From Hyphomicrobiaceae bacterium (GTDB lineage: Bacteria; Pseudomonadota; Alphaproteobacteria; Rhizobiales; Hyphomicrobiaceae), in assembly GCA_022844225.1 (NCBI GenBank), contig JALHMC010000004.1, forward strand, positions 62,001 through 126,000: DNA of 64,000 nt, written 5' to 3'. The position numbers and the translations under genes are program-made. Of the stretch, positions 54,049 through 63,303 are shown piece after piece (within the stretch, counting starts at the first letter, position 1; each line of letters starts with the position of its first letter). The notes under the pieces are model-generated. The model searched no databases, was not told the origin of the DNA, and saw only the letters and a program-made list of their open reading frames with translations.

Positions 54049-54849
54049 TCAAGATCTGCTGCCGAAGTGCCCGATCAGGGCGTCGAGTGTGGCGTCGGGC
54101 TTCTCCTGCATCATCATGTGCCCACAGCCACGCAGCGTCACGCACCTAGCGCCGTCAATGAGGCTTCCCAACTCCTGCCCCTTGCGGGCGGGGGTCATGA
54201 CGTCGGCGTCGCCGAGCACGAGGACGGTCGGGACTTTCACTGAGGCCGCCGATTGCGTGGCCGACATCCACGCATTGCAGGCAGCGAGATCAGCGGCAAG
54301 CGCGCCATCATGGCCTCTCGCGAACAGTGCGCGTGCTCCGCCGGTCATCCACATGCCGGGCACGGAATTGCCGCCGATCTTGGCTGGATTGGCGAAGCAC
54401 CAGCCCGTCATCATGTCATAGGCGCGCTCGGGCGTTTCCTTGGCGGCGGTGAGCAGTGCCGGATGCACGGGCATCGCAGAGGAGATCCCGAGGAGCCCTA
54501 GCCCCGTGACGCGCCCTGGACTTTTCGCTGCCGTCTCGAGGGCGATCACGGCGCCCATGGAATGGCCGACAAAGGCGGCGCTGCCGACATTGGCAGCATC
54601 CATCACGGCCAGGACCCAGCCGCACATCGCTTCAATCGTGTCGAGCGGCGACCCGTCGGAACGGCCATGCGCCGGGAGATCAACAGCGAGTGGGGACCAG
54701 CCGTGCCAAGCGAACCAGCGGCTCTGGAGTTGCCAGCAGGTGTGATCGAGACCGGCTCCGTGAATGAAGACGATTACGGGTTTCGAGGAATCGAATTCGC
54801 GTCCGCCGGTCGCAGCATAGGCGATTTTACCATTGACGGTGAGCTGCAT
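54049..54849 (-). CDS. Alpha/beta hydrolase
   Basis: 266 aa. Oxyanion-hole motif VFIHGAGLDH, nucleophile elbow FVGHSMGAVIALE (Ser), acid in VLVLGDADVMTP (Asp) and His in RGCGHMMMQEKP: a complete triad. The length suits small esterases, C-C hydrolases or lactonases. Its ATG lies four bases after the MetY-like stop, and the gamma-glutamyltransferase gene follows after 31 bases, so it is part of the run. Confidence 0.87.
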   Translation of the reverse strand: MQLTVNGKIAYAATGGREFDSSKPVIVFIHGAGLDHTCWQLQSRWFAWHGWSPLAVDLPAHGRSDGSPLDTIEAMCGWVLAVMDAANVGSAAFVGHSMGAVIALETAAKSPGRVTGLGLLGISSAMPVHPALLTAAKETPERAYDMMTGWCFANPAKIGGNSVPGMWMTGGARALFARGHDGALAADLAACNAWMSATQSAASVKVPTVLVLGDADVMTPARKGQELGSLIDGARCVTLRGCGHMMMQEKPDATLDALIGHFGSRS

Positions 54850-54853
54850 CGGC

Positions 54854-56149
54854 TTAGCCCTTCTGCGAGGCCTTGAGGGCCTGGTCGAGATCCTCCGTCA
54901 GATCCTTCGGATCCTCGAGACCGATGGAGAGACGGACGAGTTCCTCGCCGATCCCGGCGGCCGTGAGTTCGGATGCGGTCATCTGCTGGTGCGTGGTCGA
55001 TCCGGGATGGATGACGAGCGATTTGGCGTCCCCGACGTTGGCGAGATGCGAGAAGACACGCAGTCGCTCGATCAGTTTGGCACCGGCTGCGCGGCCACCC
55101 TTGATGCCAAAGCTCATCATGGCGCTCGCGCCGCGTGGAAATTGCGCTTTCGCCAGGGCATGGTCTGGATGGCTTTCGAGTCCTGGGTATTTGACCCAGG
55201 CGACGGCCGAGTTCAGCTCGAGGAATTTAGCCACCGTTTGCGCATTCTCGACATGACGGGCCATGCGGACTGGCAAAGTTTCCAGGCCCTGCAAAAGATA
55301 GAACGCGGTCTGTGGAGCCATCGCGGCGCCGAAATCGCGCAGGCCTTCTGCTCGTGCTCGCATAATGAAGGCGGCTGGGCCGTACTCCTCGGCAAAAGCA
55401 AGCCCGTGGTAGCCGGCGTAAGGCTCGGTCAACGTCGGGAACATCTTCGATCTCGACCAGTCGAAGCGTCCGCTGTCGACGACGACCCCGCCGATGGCGA
55501 TGCCATGGCCCCCGATGAACTTGGTCGCCGAATGCATAACGATGTCCGCGCCCCATTCGAATGGGCGGTTGAGGTAGGGCGTCGAGAACGTGGAGTCGAT
55601 CATCAGGGGTAAACCCGCGGCATGGGCGACATCGGCAACGGCACGAATGTCCAGAACCTCGAGGCCGGGGTTGCCGAGGGTCTCGGCAATGACGAGACGC
55701 GTCTCGGGGCGGATCGCTCTGGCAAACGATTGCGGATCGCGCGGATCCACCAGCGTCGCGGTAATGCCAAATCGAGGCAGGGTGTGCACAAGCATGTTGT
55801 GCGTGCCGCCGTAGATGCGAGATGAGGCCACGATATGGGCGCCCTGACCCATGAGCGTTGAGACAGCGAGGAACAGGGCCGCTTGCCCACTGGCGGTTGC
55901 GACCGCGCCGACGCCACCCTCCAGAGCAGCCATCCGCTCTTCGAAAACGGCAACCGTCGGGTTGGAGATCCGGGAGTAGATGTGTCCGGCGCGCTCGAGG
56001 TTGAATAACCCGGCAGCTTGCTCGGTGTTTTCGAACACATAAGACGTGGTCTGGTAGATCGGCACGGCGCGAGCACCCGTTGCCGTGTCAGGTCGCTGCC
56101 CAGCGTGGAGAGCGAGGGTATCGAAGCGCGGGTACTGGTCGGCGGTCAT
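54854..56149 (-). CDS. metY: O-acetylhomoserine aminocarboxypropyltransferase / cystathionine-gamma-synthase family (MetY)
   Basis: 431 aa. PLP lysine in [34 protein letters not shown] and [13 protein letters not shown] at the N-terminus, [24 protein letters not shown] at the C-terminus: the standard MetY pattern. It would make homocysteine from O-acetylhomoserine and sulfide, or act on a related substrate. Within a run of catabolic genes the role might be sulfur handling. GAGG precedes the ATG. I see no SAM riboswitch in the 80-base gap upstream. Confidence 0.9.
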   Translation of the reverse strand: MTADQYPRFDTLALHAGQRPDTATGARAVPIYQTTSYVFENTEQAAGLFNLERAGHIYSRISNPTVAVFEERMAALEGGVGAVATASGQAALFLAVSTLMGQGAHIVASSRIYGGTHNMLVHTLPRFGITATLVDPRDPQSFARAIRPETRLVIAETLGNPGLEVLDIRAVADVAHAAGLPLMIDSTFSTPYLNRPFEWGADIVMHSATKFIGGHGIAIGGVVVDSGRFDWSRSKMFPTLTEPYAGYHGLAFAEEYGPAAFIMRARAEGLRDFGAAMAPQTAFYLLQGLETLPVRMARHVENAQTVAKFLELNSAVAWVKYPGLESHPDHALAKAQFPRGASAMMSFGIKGGRAAGAKLIERLRVFSHLANVGDAKSLVIHPGSTTHQQMTASELTAAGIGEELVRLSIGLEDPKDLTEDLDQALKASQKG

Positions 56150-56229
56150 GATGGGCCTCGGTCGAGAGCTTGCGCGAACCTATGCGAGACAGTGACGTGA
56201 AGCCAGGGTCTCGGGTGGTCGGGCATGCT

Positions 56230-57366
56230 TTACACCGCGACTGCGACGCTGAATTGCTCGATCACCGGCAACGGGTTCGTAATGCCGAGGCCTGGGGCGT
56301 CGCCCAGTTCGATATGGCCATCGATGACGGTCTCACAAGCCTGTGCGATCGCCGAGCGCAAGGGGTTGGGGTTCGAGTCGATCTCGAGGGCGCCGTCACC
56401 GCCGACTGCGGCCAGCAGATGCCCCGAGGCCAGGAGCCCGATACCACCGCCCAGGTAATGCGGGCAAAATCGCAAGCCAGCGGCCATGATTCCGCGCGCG
56501 ACAGGCAAGCAGGCGGATAGTCCGCCCCATTTGGCGAGATCCGGCTGAATGACACCAAGCGTCCCTGATGAGATGGCGGCTGCGAAAGCATTGGTGCCGA
56601 TGACGTTCTCGCCCGCGGCGAGCGGGATCGACGTCGCGGCAGCCAGGCGTTTCCATTCTGCCAACGGACGGTCAGCCCGTAGCGGCTCCTCGAGCCAATC
56701 CAGATCGAACTCAGCAAGTGCCGGCAGCGCGGCCAGCGCATCATCGATGCTCCAAGCCTGATTGGCGTCGACCATCAGGCGCGTCTCGCGGCCGACCAAG
56801 TCGCGCAGTGTCTGAAGGTTGGCGACGTCGCGGTCGCGTCCGAAGCCGATTTTCAGCTTGAACGCACGGTAGCCAGCGGACAGCTTCTCGGCCGCGAGCT
56901 TTTCCGGTTCGGTCGGATTGAGGCCGCTGGCGTAGACGGCGATACGTCCGCTCTTGCCGCTGAGATGCTTCCACAGCGGGAGACCCGCGCGCCGGGCGCA
57001 AAGGTCGTGCATTGCAGTGTCGATACCGGCGATGACCTGCGCGAAGGGACCCGGCTCGGCGCACTGAATCGCCATAACTGCGGTTGCGGCAGTCAGTTTT
57101 TCGAATGCGTCTTCGGGGCTTTCGAATGCTCGCGTCGTGACCAGTGGTGCGAAGATGCTGGCAGTCAGACGTGCACGATGCTCAGCACCCACGGCTGGGA
57201 AATTGCACCAGATCTCGCCCCAGCCGACGATGCCGTCCCGATCGGTGACGCGCACCAGCACCATGGGGCGATCGAGCATCAAGCCAAACGACGTTTGAAC
57301 TGGCGATGCTAAAGGCGCGCGAAAAACAAACGTCTTCAACTCCGCAATCTGCAGGCAGTCGCTCAT
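56230..57366 (-). CDS. Mandelate racemase/muconate lactonizing enzyme family protein
   Basis: 378 aa. Enolase-superfamily residues: the KLKIGF lysines, the metal ligands in LMVDANQAW, DLDWLEEPL and AAGENV, and the end motif GVIQPDLAKWGG (catalytic Lys side). It could racemise, cycloisomerise or dehydrate an acid substrate. It would be the first gene of the seven-gene minus-strand run. The intergenic stretch of 178 bases to the divergent SMP-30 gene probably carries both promoters. Confidence 0.87.
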   Translation of the reverse strand: MSDCLQIAELKTFVFRAPLASPVQTSFGLMLDRPMVLVRVTDRDGIVGWGEIWCNFPAVGAEHRARLTASIFAPLVTTRAFESPEDAFEKLTAATAVMAIQCAEPGPFAQVIAGIDTAMHDLCARRAGLPLWKHLSGKSGRIAVYASGLNPTEPEKLAAEKLSAGYRAFKLKIGFGRDRDVANLQTLRDLVGRETRLMVDANQAWSIDDALAALPALAEFDLDWLEEPLRADRPLAEWKRLAAATSIPLAAGENVIGTNAFAAAISSGTLGVIQPDLAKWGGLSACLPVARGIMAAGLRFCPHYLGGGIGLLASGHLLAAVGGDGALEIDSNPNPLRSAIAQACETVIDGHIELGDAPGLGITNPLPVIEQFSVAVAV

Positions 57367-57544
57367 TCCTGGTCTCCCTGTAGACTTGCGCCTCCGGCGG
57401 CTGTCGAGTGATGGTTATGCTGCCCGGTCGCGGGCCGCTCGGCAATGACACAGGGTTGCGAATGGAGTCCGAGTTGCTCTGGACGCCGGCCGGACCTTCG
57501 GATCATGCTGACCGCCCATGACAATGATACGTAAGGACCTCGTT

Positions 57545-58498
57545 ATGACAGAGACACCGCTCATTCCACTTTCCGCAGTCACCTGGGTGGGGGAGGGGTT
57601 GGCGCGGCCAGAGTGCGTTCTGACGACGATGAAGGGCGAGGTGTTCGTCGGCGACCATCATTCGGGCATCGCGGAGATCGGCAAACCTAAGCGCAAGATT
57701 ATCGGCGCACCACCGGGTTTTCTGCCGAATGGTGTTGCTATGATGGCTGGCCGCGAGTTTTTGCTCGCGAACCTCGGGCCTCCGGGCGGGGTGTGGCGTC
57801 TCGACCAGGACTGGCGGCTCTATCCGCACGTGTTCGAAGCCGATGGGGAGCTTCTGCGTGTGTGCAATTTCGTCGGTGTCGACAAGACAGGAGTCGAGTG
57901 GATCTCGGTCTCGACCCGCGCCTATCCCCGAGAAATCTCCTTTCATCCGCGGCACGCGGATGGCTTCATCGTTCGGCGTGACGGCATCAACGCTCACATC
58001 GTCGCCGACGGCATCGGCTTCACCAACGAGTGCCGCGTCGACCCTACGGGTTACTGGCTTTACGTCAACGAGACGTGCGCGAAGCGCGTGTCGCGTTTTC
58101 CCATCAAGGGGCGGGAACTCGGCAAGCGCGAGACCGTGCACGAATTCGGGCCCGGTGAATTCCCTGATGGCTTCGCTTTCGACAGCGAGGGAGGCGTCTG
58201 GGTGGCTTGTGTTTGCTCCAACCGCCTTATTCGGATCGAGACCAACGGTCGGCGAACGCTGATCCTGGACGACAGCGATCCCGACGACATCATGTGGGCC
58301 GAGGACTACTTTCACTCCGGCCGGCGTGGTCGAGCGCATATCGAGATCGGCGCGCGCCGGTCGCTGCGCAATATCGCCAGCGTGGCGTTCGGTGGACCTG
58401 ACCTGAAAACCGTTTACATGGGCAATCTTGCAGGGACGAGCATCGCGACATTCCGCTCGCCTATCGCAGGGGCGGAGCCGGTCCAGTGGCGGTTCTAA
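57545..58498 (+). CDS. SMP-30/gluconolactonase-family protein
   Basis: 317 aa from ATG 57545 (AAGGAC upstream); an ATG nine codons earlier is the alternative. The six-bladed propeller pattern is visible as WVGEGLARPECVLTT (metal-binding Glu), NGVAMMAGREFLLANLG, ADGIGFTNECRVDPTG (Asn), and GEFPDGFAFDSEGGVWVAC (metal-binding Asp). It probably opens a lactone or hydrolyses a related ester. It is the first gene of a three-gene plus-strand run, divergent from the enolase-superfamily gene. Confidence 0.86.
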   Translation: MTETPLIPLSAVTWVGEGLARPECVLTTMKGEVFVGDHHSGIAEIGKPKRKIIGAPPGFLPNGVAMMAGREFLLANLGPPGGVWRLDQDWRLYPHVFEADGELLRVCNFVGVDKTGVEWISVSTRAYPREISFHPRHADGFIVRRDGINAHIVADGIGFTNECRVDPTGYWLYVNETCAKRVSRFPIKGRELGKRETVHEFGPGEFPDGFAFDSEGGVWVACVCSNRLIRIETNGRRTLILDDSDPDDIMWAEDYFHSGRRGRAHIEIGARRSLRNIASVAFGGPDLKTVYMGNLAGTSIATFRSPIAGAEPVQWRF

Positions 58499-58598
58499 CG
58501 CAAGCAATCGAGGGTTCGACTTCAACCTGAACCGGATCGACAGGCAAGCAAACTGCAGCTCGACCCGGAAAGCGCTCGGCGATCCAAGAGGACTACTC

Positions 58599-59654
58599 AT
58601 GCGCGTCATCACGCAAATCCCGAACAACGACCTCAAGGCGGCGCAAGCGGTGGCTCAGCTAGCCGAGCGGACTGGTTTTGACTCGGTTGTCACGGCGGAA
58701 AACGCGCATGGACCGTTCCTGCCACTCGCGGCCGCAACCCTCGTCACGGATCGCATTCAACTCGGTACGGCGGTCGCGATGGCCTTCCCGCGCTCGCCAA
58801 CGATCATGGCGCACAACGCGTGGGATGTGCATCTCGCCTCCAATGGACGGTTTTATCTGGGGCTCGGTGCACAGGTGAAGCAGCACAACGAGCGCCGCTT
58901 CGGTATTCCGTGGACACCTCCGGCACCGCGCATGCGCGACTACATCGCCGCCATGCGGGCGGTCTGGCACGCGTGGGAGACGGAGAGCCAGATCGACTTT
59001 CACTCCGACACCTACAACCTGACCCTTGTCACGCCGAATTTCTCGCCGCGGCCCTGCGGGCTCCCGCGCATTCCGATCTCGATCGCAGCCGTTGGGCCGG
59101 CCATGCTCAAACTCGGCGGCGAGGTGGCGGACGGGGTGCGACTGCATCCATTCTCGACGCGGCGCTATCTGGATGAGGTTTCGGTTGCGCGCATCTCGGA
59201 AGGCCTCGCGAAGACGGGTCGCAAGCGCGAGAACGTCGAAGTCATCGCTGGCGGCTATGGCTTCATCGGCACGGGCAAGAACGCCGAGACGGTCGCCAAG
59301 GCGCGGGCCTATGTGCGATTCCGCATCGCGTTCTATTGCTCAACGCGGGCCTACTGGGACGTGTTGCGGCTTCATGACATGGAGTGGCTCGGGGAGAAGG
59401 TAAATCCTCTACCGCGTGCCGGCCGCTGGAGCGAAATGGCCGAGCAGATTCCGGAGGAGCTGATCGATCTCTTCGCGACGGTGGTGGACTACGAGGCCCT
59501 GCCTGAGGCCATTGCCAAGCGCTACGGCGGATCCGCCGATACGGTGCTCTTGCAGATCGGCGCGGACGAAGACGAGGCGCGGCTGGCGAAGTGCGTTGCC
59601 GAGATCCAGAAGATCGCTTCGCCGTTCACGGGCTTCGAGGAAAAGAAGGTCTAG
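58599..59654 (+). CDS. LLM-class F420-dependent oxidoreductase (TIGR03617 type)
   Basis: 351 aa from ATG 58599 with AAGAGG upstream. TIM-barrel pattern: GFDSVVTAENAHGPFLPLAAA, IQLGTAVAMAFPRSP, HLASNGRFYLGLGAQVKQHNERRFG, and AAVGPAMLKLGGEVADGVRLHPFS near the middle. These match F420-dependent and flavin-dependent luciferase-like oxidoreductases of the TIGR03617 group. Whether this organism makes F420 cannot be told here. Second gene of the plus-strand run; a VOC gene follows after 128 bases. Confidence 0.85.
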   Translation: MRVITQIPNNDLKAAQAVAQLAERTGFDSVVTAENAHGPFLPLAAATLVTDRIQLGTAVAMAFPRSPTIMAHNAWDVHLASNGRFYLGLGAQVKQHNERRFGIPWTPPAPRMRDYIAAMRAVWHAWETESQIDFHSDTYNLTLVTPNFSPRPCGLPRIPISIAAVGPAMLKLGGEVADGVRLHPFSTRRYLDEVSVARISEGLAKTGRKRENVEVIAGGYGFIGTGKNAETVAKARAYVRFRIAFYCSTRAYWDVLRLHDMEWLGEKVNPLPRAGRWSEMAEQIPEELIDLFATVVDYEALPEAIAKRYGGSADTVLLQIGADEDEARLAKCVAEIQKIASPFTGFEEKKV

Positions 59655-59782
59655 GCGCGGTCGTCGGGCCGAAGCAGGGCTTTTTGTTGCGAGGGTGTCG
59701 GCTCGGCCTCGGACCATACGTCCTTGGAGAACTGCGCCTGCGATATTCCCTGATCTTCCGAGTCACTCGAGCGAGGTGCGCC

Positions 59783-60256
59783 ATGGCCAAGAACACGATC
59801 TGCCTGTGGTACGACAAGGACGCCGAGGCAGCGGCGCGCTTTTATGCCAGTGCGTTTCCGGACAGCCGCGTCAATGCGGTGCATCGGGCGCCGAGTGATT
59901 ATCCGTCGGGCAAAGCCGGCGACGTGCTGACGGTCGAATTCACGGTGTGCGGCGTGGCGTGCCTCGGCCTCAATGGAGGACCCGCGTTCACGCACAACGA
60001 AGCCTTTTCGTTCCAGATCGCAACCGATGATCAGGAGGAGACCGATCGCTATTGGAACGCGATCGTCGGCAACGGTGGTGAAGAGAGCGCGTGCGGGTGG
60101 TGCAAGGACAAGTGGGGCATTTCCTGGCAGATCACCCCGCGCGTTCTCACCGAAGCCATGGCTGCTGGCGGTGCCGAGGCCAAGCGTGCATTCGAGGCGA
60201 TGATGTCCATGCGTAAAATCGACGTCGCCATGATCGAGGCGGCCAGGCGAGGCTGA
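59783..60256 (+). CDS. VOC family protein, PhnB-like
   Basis: 157 aa from ATG 59783 (GAGG upstream). Two beta-alpha-beta modules: AKNTICLWYDKDAEAAARFYASAFPDS and AFSFQIATDDQEETDRYWNAIVGNGG, with CGWCKDKWGISWQITP near the end. This is the PhnB/3-demethylubiquinone methyltransferase-like subgroup, found in many bacteria and of unknown enzymology. Metal ligands are less obvious than in glyoxalases. It may close the catabolic plus-strand run or be independent. Confidence 0.85.
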   Translation: MAKNTICLWYDKDAEAAARFYASAFPDSRVNAVHRAPSDYPSGKAGDVLTVEFTVCGVACLGLNGGPAFTHNEAFSFQIATDDQEETDRYWNAIVGNGGEESACGWCKDKWGISWQITPRVLTEAMAAGGAEAKRAFEAMMSMRKIDVAMIEAARRG

Positions 60257-60289
60257 CATGGGCCGCGATCGAACCCGAGCAACAAAGAA

Positions 60290-60312
60290 GGGCCGGGCAT
60301 CGAGCCCGACCC
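60290..60312 (-). terminator. Candidate bidirectional terminator between VOC and OmpW genes
   Basis: A stem of CGGGC/GCCCG, extended by GGG/CCC across one mismatch, around an ATCGA loop. Read on the minus strand it is followed by CTTCTTTGTT, so it can end the OmpW transcript (stop 31 bases away). Stem strength is moderate. Confidence 0.5.
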
Positions 60313-60342
60313 TGCTCGCCCCATCCGTGCGAGTGTTGCGCC

Positions 60343-61089
60343 TTACTTGAGCGGCTCGTAGCTGGTGCGGCGGCCGAAGATGTCCTCGAGGTTGAAGCGG
60401 TAGCCAAGCCCCGCGGAGACGATCAACGGATCGAGGTCGACTTTGGCAACGATATCACCGCCGGTGACTGCCGAATTGCGCCAAGTGGCCGTGGTGTCGA
60501 GCCACGTCTTCTTGATGTCGGCGTTTAGATACCAGCCGCCGCCCATGGCGATATCGACGCCGGCCTGGATCGTGGCTCCGAAGGCGCCGTCGATGTCGAC
60601 GCTCGAGGCCTGGAGCGTGTTGCTGGCTGTTTTCTCGCTGAAGAAGGCAATGTATTGAACGCCCCCGCCAATGTAGGGCTTGATTGGGCCCATGCCATCG
60701 AAGTGGTATTGCAGCGTCACGGCCGGGGGGAAGATCCAAGTCTCGGCGACAGACCCCGAGAGAGCTGCGAACCCAGCCGGTGCTTTCAGGTCGACACTGT
60801 GCTTGGCGAAGCAGCAGAAGAGTTCGAGAGAGAAATTCTTGTTCAGGAAGTAGGTGAGTGTTGCCCCGGGAATGACCTCGTTGCTGACTTCGGCATCGAA
60901 CCCGGCAGCTTTCAAGTCCGATACCGGAACGCCCGAAACCGACCGCAGAGACGACAAGTCATCCTGAGTGATGACGCTGGCTCCAAGCACGCGCACCATG
61001 AAGTTCCCGTTGTTGTCGCCCGCAGCAGTCGTCTGCGTCAGGCCGACGGTCATTACAAGCGCGGCCAAGGCCGTTCTCATCGTCTTCAT
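60343..61089 (-). CDS. OmpW-family outer-membrane protein
   Basis: 248 aa from ATG 61089. Signal peptide residues 1-23 (ALAALVMTVGLTQTTAAG). Family features: NFMVRVLGASV, EVIPGATLTYFLNKNFSLELFCCF, PAVTLQYHFDGMGPIKPYIGGGVQY and LDPLIVSAGLGYRF, an eight-stranded barrel with a hydrophobic lumen for small apolar compounds. The C-terminus carries an extra stretch ending TSYEPLK. It is divergent from the Crp/Fnr-like gene, with a perfect FNR box between them; ompW of other bacteria is known to respond to oxygen. Confidence 0.92.
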   Translation of the reverse strand: MKTMRTALAALVMTVGLTQTTAAGDNNGNFMVRVLGASVITQDDLSSLRSVSGVPVSDLKAAGFDAEVSNEVIPGATLTYFLNKNFSLELFCCFAKHSVDLKAPAGFAALSGSVAETWIFPPAVTLQYHFDGMGPIKPYIGGGVQYIAFFSEKTASNTLQASSVDIDGAFGATIQAGVDIAMGGGWYLNADIKKTWLDTTATWRNSAVTGGDIVAKVDLDPLIVSAGLGYRFNLEDIFGRRTSYEPLK

Positions 61090-61425
61090 TTCATTCTCTC
61101 CCATCCTCGGTGCGGCGAGATCACTCGCCTAACCGTCAGGACTGAAATCATCCGGTACAGGGACGATTCGCGAGAGGAATGGCGGGCCAGTGTCTGACGG
61201 TGGTCAGCTTCGGCGTAAATGCCGAGGCCTCTGTTGCAGCGACGGCACGCACATTCTTGATCTGGATCAAAAGGGAGCTGAAGCGCGGCTCCGGCACAGC
61301 GGGCGCGACGGTGGCACCGGGCGAGTCTTGATCTTTCTCAAGCAGATCGGAGCCGGACAGGCGCAGTGTCTATGTTCAAATCTCGGCTTGAACGCTTCAT
61401 CTATGACAGCAAGGAGACCCTCTCG
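61090..61425. other. Divergent promoter region with FNR box
   Basis: 336 bases between ompW and the second Crp/Fnr gene. The only feature clearly recognised is the FNR box at 61257-61270. The remainder shows no tRNA, repeat or gene. Upstream in-frame codons at 61366 and 61372 are not used as starts because AAGGAG sits before 61426. Confidence 0.5.
61257..61270. promoter_or_regulatory. FNR box (TTGAT-N4-ATCAA) between ompW and the second Crp/Fnr gene
   Basis: TTGATCTGGATCAA is an exact consensus match, 155 bases before the plus-strand regulator and 168 bases before ompW. Together with the box at 45666 it suggests that FnrL controls this second regulator and the OmpW porin. Confidence 0.88.
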
Positions 61426-62136
61426 ATGACAGTGCGTGCGCACAGGTCCGCGCGGGGCGCCGTGTCGTCAGTTGCGGCGAGCGGACGTTTCCAGATGCGC
61501 CGCGGTCAGAGCTTGCCGTTAGATCGTCTCGGAACAAACGAGATCATTCGTGTGGAGCGAGGTTGCCTTGTCGTGCAGGCGCCCCGTGCCGAGGGAGGCA
61601 GCCGGGTTGCTCTTCTCCTCTTTCCAGGGGACGTGTTCTCACGTGATGCGGCGCCGCCGCTCAACGCACTGAGCCTTGCGGCGGCGACGGCGGTTACGCT
61701 CGTCCGGTCTGTGCCGAATGCAGCATCCTCCGCATCGGGCGAGGCGTGTGTATCGGTGGCGTTCGCGCGGCTCGCAGCGAGGACGGCATTGCATGCGATG
61801 ACACTCAACGAGCTAACGGCCGAGCAGCGGGTTGCGACGTTCCTCGTCGAGCTGGCGCTACGTTTCGGCAACTGCACGGCGGCGGGATGCTCATTCGACC
61901 TGCCACTCTCGCGGACTTACATGTCGCACTATCTGGCGCTCAATCCCGATACGATGAGCCGTCTGATGTCGCGATTGAAAGCACAAGGGCTGGTCATTAC
62001 GCCGACGAGAGGACGCGCAACCATTCCCAGCCTTGCGCGCTTGGCGGCCCTCAGTCCGTTGGCCGGAGCGCTGCGGCGGTACTGGCCCAGTGGTGAATGC
62101 GGCCTTACCCTCGACCTGGCAGCAGAAACTGCCTAG
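61426..62136 (+). CDS. Crp/Fnr-family regulator without FNR cluster cysteines (FixK-like)
   Basis: 236 aa from ATG 61426, chosen for AAGGAG at suitable spacing. Residues 45-100 form a reduced cNMP-like fold (IIRVERGCLVVQAP, LLLFPGDVF). The DNA-binding half has LNELTAEQRVATFLVELALRFG and the helix-turn-helix LPLSRTYMSHYLALNPDTMSRLMSRL, which keeps Ser and Arg of the FNR recognition helix but has Asp for Glu. No Cys cluster at the N-terminus, so it is not itself an oxygen sensor. This layout is that of FixK-type relays downstream of an FNR. Confidence 0.88.
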   Translation: MTVRAHRSARGAVSSVAASGRFQMRRGQSLPLDRLGTNEIIRVERGCLVVQAPRAEGGSRVALLLFPGDVFSRDAAPPLNALSLAAATAVTLVRSVPNAASSASGEACVSVAFARLAARTALHAMTLNELTAEQRVATFLVELALRFGNCTAAGCSFDLPLSRTYMSHYLALNPDTMSRLMSRLKAQGLVITPTRGRATIPSLARLAALSPLAGALRRYWPSGECGLTLDLAAETA

Positions 62137-62178
62137 GCCCTCTAGCGCGCAGGGACGGTGAGGTAGTCAGGCTGGGCG

Positions 62179-63051
62179 TCAGAGGACAACGCCCAAGCGA
62201 CCGGCGAGGTCTTGGATATACTGCCAAGCGACGCGACCGGATCGGCCACCACGTGTGACACTCCATTCAAGGGCATCGCGCACGAGTTCGTCTTCCTTGA
62301 TGGCCAGCTTGTGGTGACGGGCATAGCCACGCACCATGTCGAGGTACTGGTCCTGGGTGCCGTTGTGGAATCCCAGCCAGAGACCAAAGCGATCCGAGAG
62401 CGACACCTTTTCCTCGACCGCCTCGGAGGGGTTGATGGCCGTCGAGCGTTCGTTCTCCATCATGTGCCGGGGCATAAGATGGCGCCTGTTGGAGGTCGCA
62501 TAGAACAGGACGTTGTCAGGGCGGCCTTCGATGCCACCTTCGAGCACAGCCTTGAGCGACTTATAGGATGTGTCGTCGTGATCGAAGGACAGGTCGTCGC
62601 AGAACACGATGAAGCGATGTGGTGCGGTGCGCATATGGAAGAGACACCGCGGCAGGGCGTCGATGTCCTCACGATGGATCTCGACAAGCTTCAAGTCGTC
62701 TCTTTCAAGCTTCTTGCCGAGGCGGTGGCGCACGTCGGCGTGGGAGGCCTTCACGAGACTCGACTTGCCCATGCCTCGGGCGCCCCAAAGCAGCGCGTTG
62801 TTGGCGGGGAACCCCTTGGCGAAACGCAAGGTATTTTCAAGGAGCTGGTCGGCGGCGCGCTCGATGCCCTTGAGCAGTGCCAGCGGCTGGCGATTGACGC
62901 GCGGCACGGGAATGAAGGCCTCGGGTGCCGTTTGCCAGACGAAAGCCTCGGCAGTGGAGAAGTCTATTGCAGGCGCAGGCGGAGGGGCCATGCGCTCCAA
63001 TGCGGCTGCGAGGCGCTCGAGACGGTCGATGAGGTTCGGGTCGGCGGACAT
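62179..63051 (-). CDS. DUF815 AAA+ ATP-binding protein
   Basis: 290 aa. Walker A GARGMGKSSLVK, Walker B HRFIVFCDDLSFD, sensor FYATSNRRHLMP, and C-terminal SVTRGGRSGRVAWQYIQDLAG: the DUF815 pattern. The family is widespread in alphaproteobacteria. Its exact role is unknown; a chaperone- or DnaA-like loader function has not been established. The start matches the usual family length. It diverges from yajC across 252 bases. Confidence 0.9.
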   Translation of the reverse strand: MSADPNLIDRLERLAAALERMAPPPAPAIDFSTAEAFVWQTAPEAFIPVPRVNRQPLALLKGIERAADQLLENTLRFAKGFPANNALLWGARGMGKSSLVKASHADVRHRLGKKLERDDLKLVEIHREDIDALPRCLFHMRTAPHRFIVFCDDLSFDHDDTSYKSLKAVLEGGIEGRPDNVLFYATSNRRHLMPRHMMENERSTAINPSEAVEEKVSLSDRFGLWLGFHNGTQDQYLDMVRGYARHHKLAIKEDELVRDALEWSVTRGGRSGRVAWQYIQDLAGRLGVVL

Positions 63052-63303
63052 GAGGTCTGGAGCTCCGTCGGAGGCTAGGCAGGAAAGGCGGGTCTCTATA
63101 GTGGACTAGAGCCTTCGCGTCACTGCGGCTGGTTGCAGGGTGGTTAGGGGCGCGGCCTGTCGCTTGCGTTCCGGTTGCAAACGGAGCGGCGAACACTATA
63201 GTCCGCCGCGCAGCCGACGCCGGAGAGGCGTCGTGCGATCGCCATCGGCGGGATGACACGCCTGCCAACGTACTCGCTGCGCCACTCGAGGACCTCCAAG
63301 CCG

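Noticed and set aside
56150-56229. SAM-responsive riboswitch before metY
   Set aside because: The 80-base gap was examined for the pseudoknot elements of SAM-II-type riboswitches and none was recognised. The gap is short and metY is inside a run.
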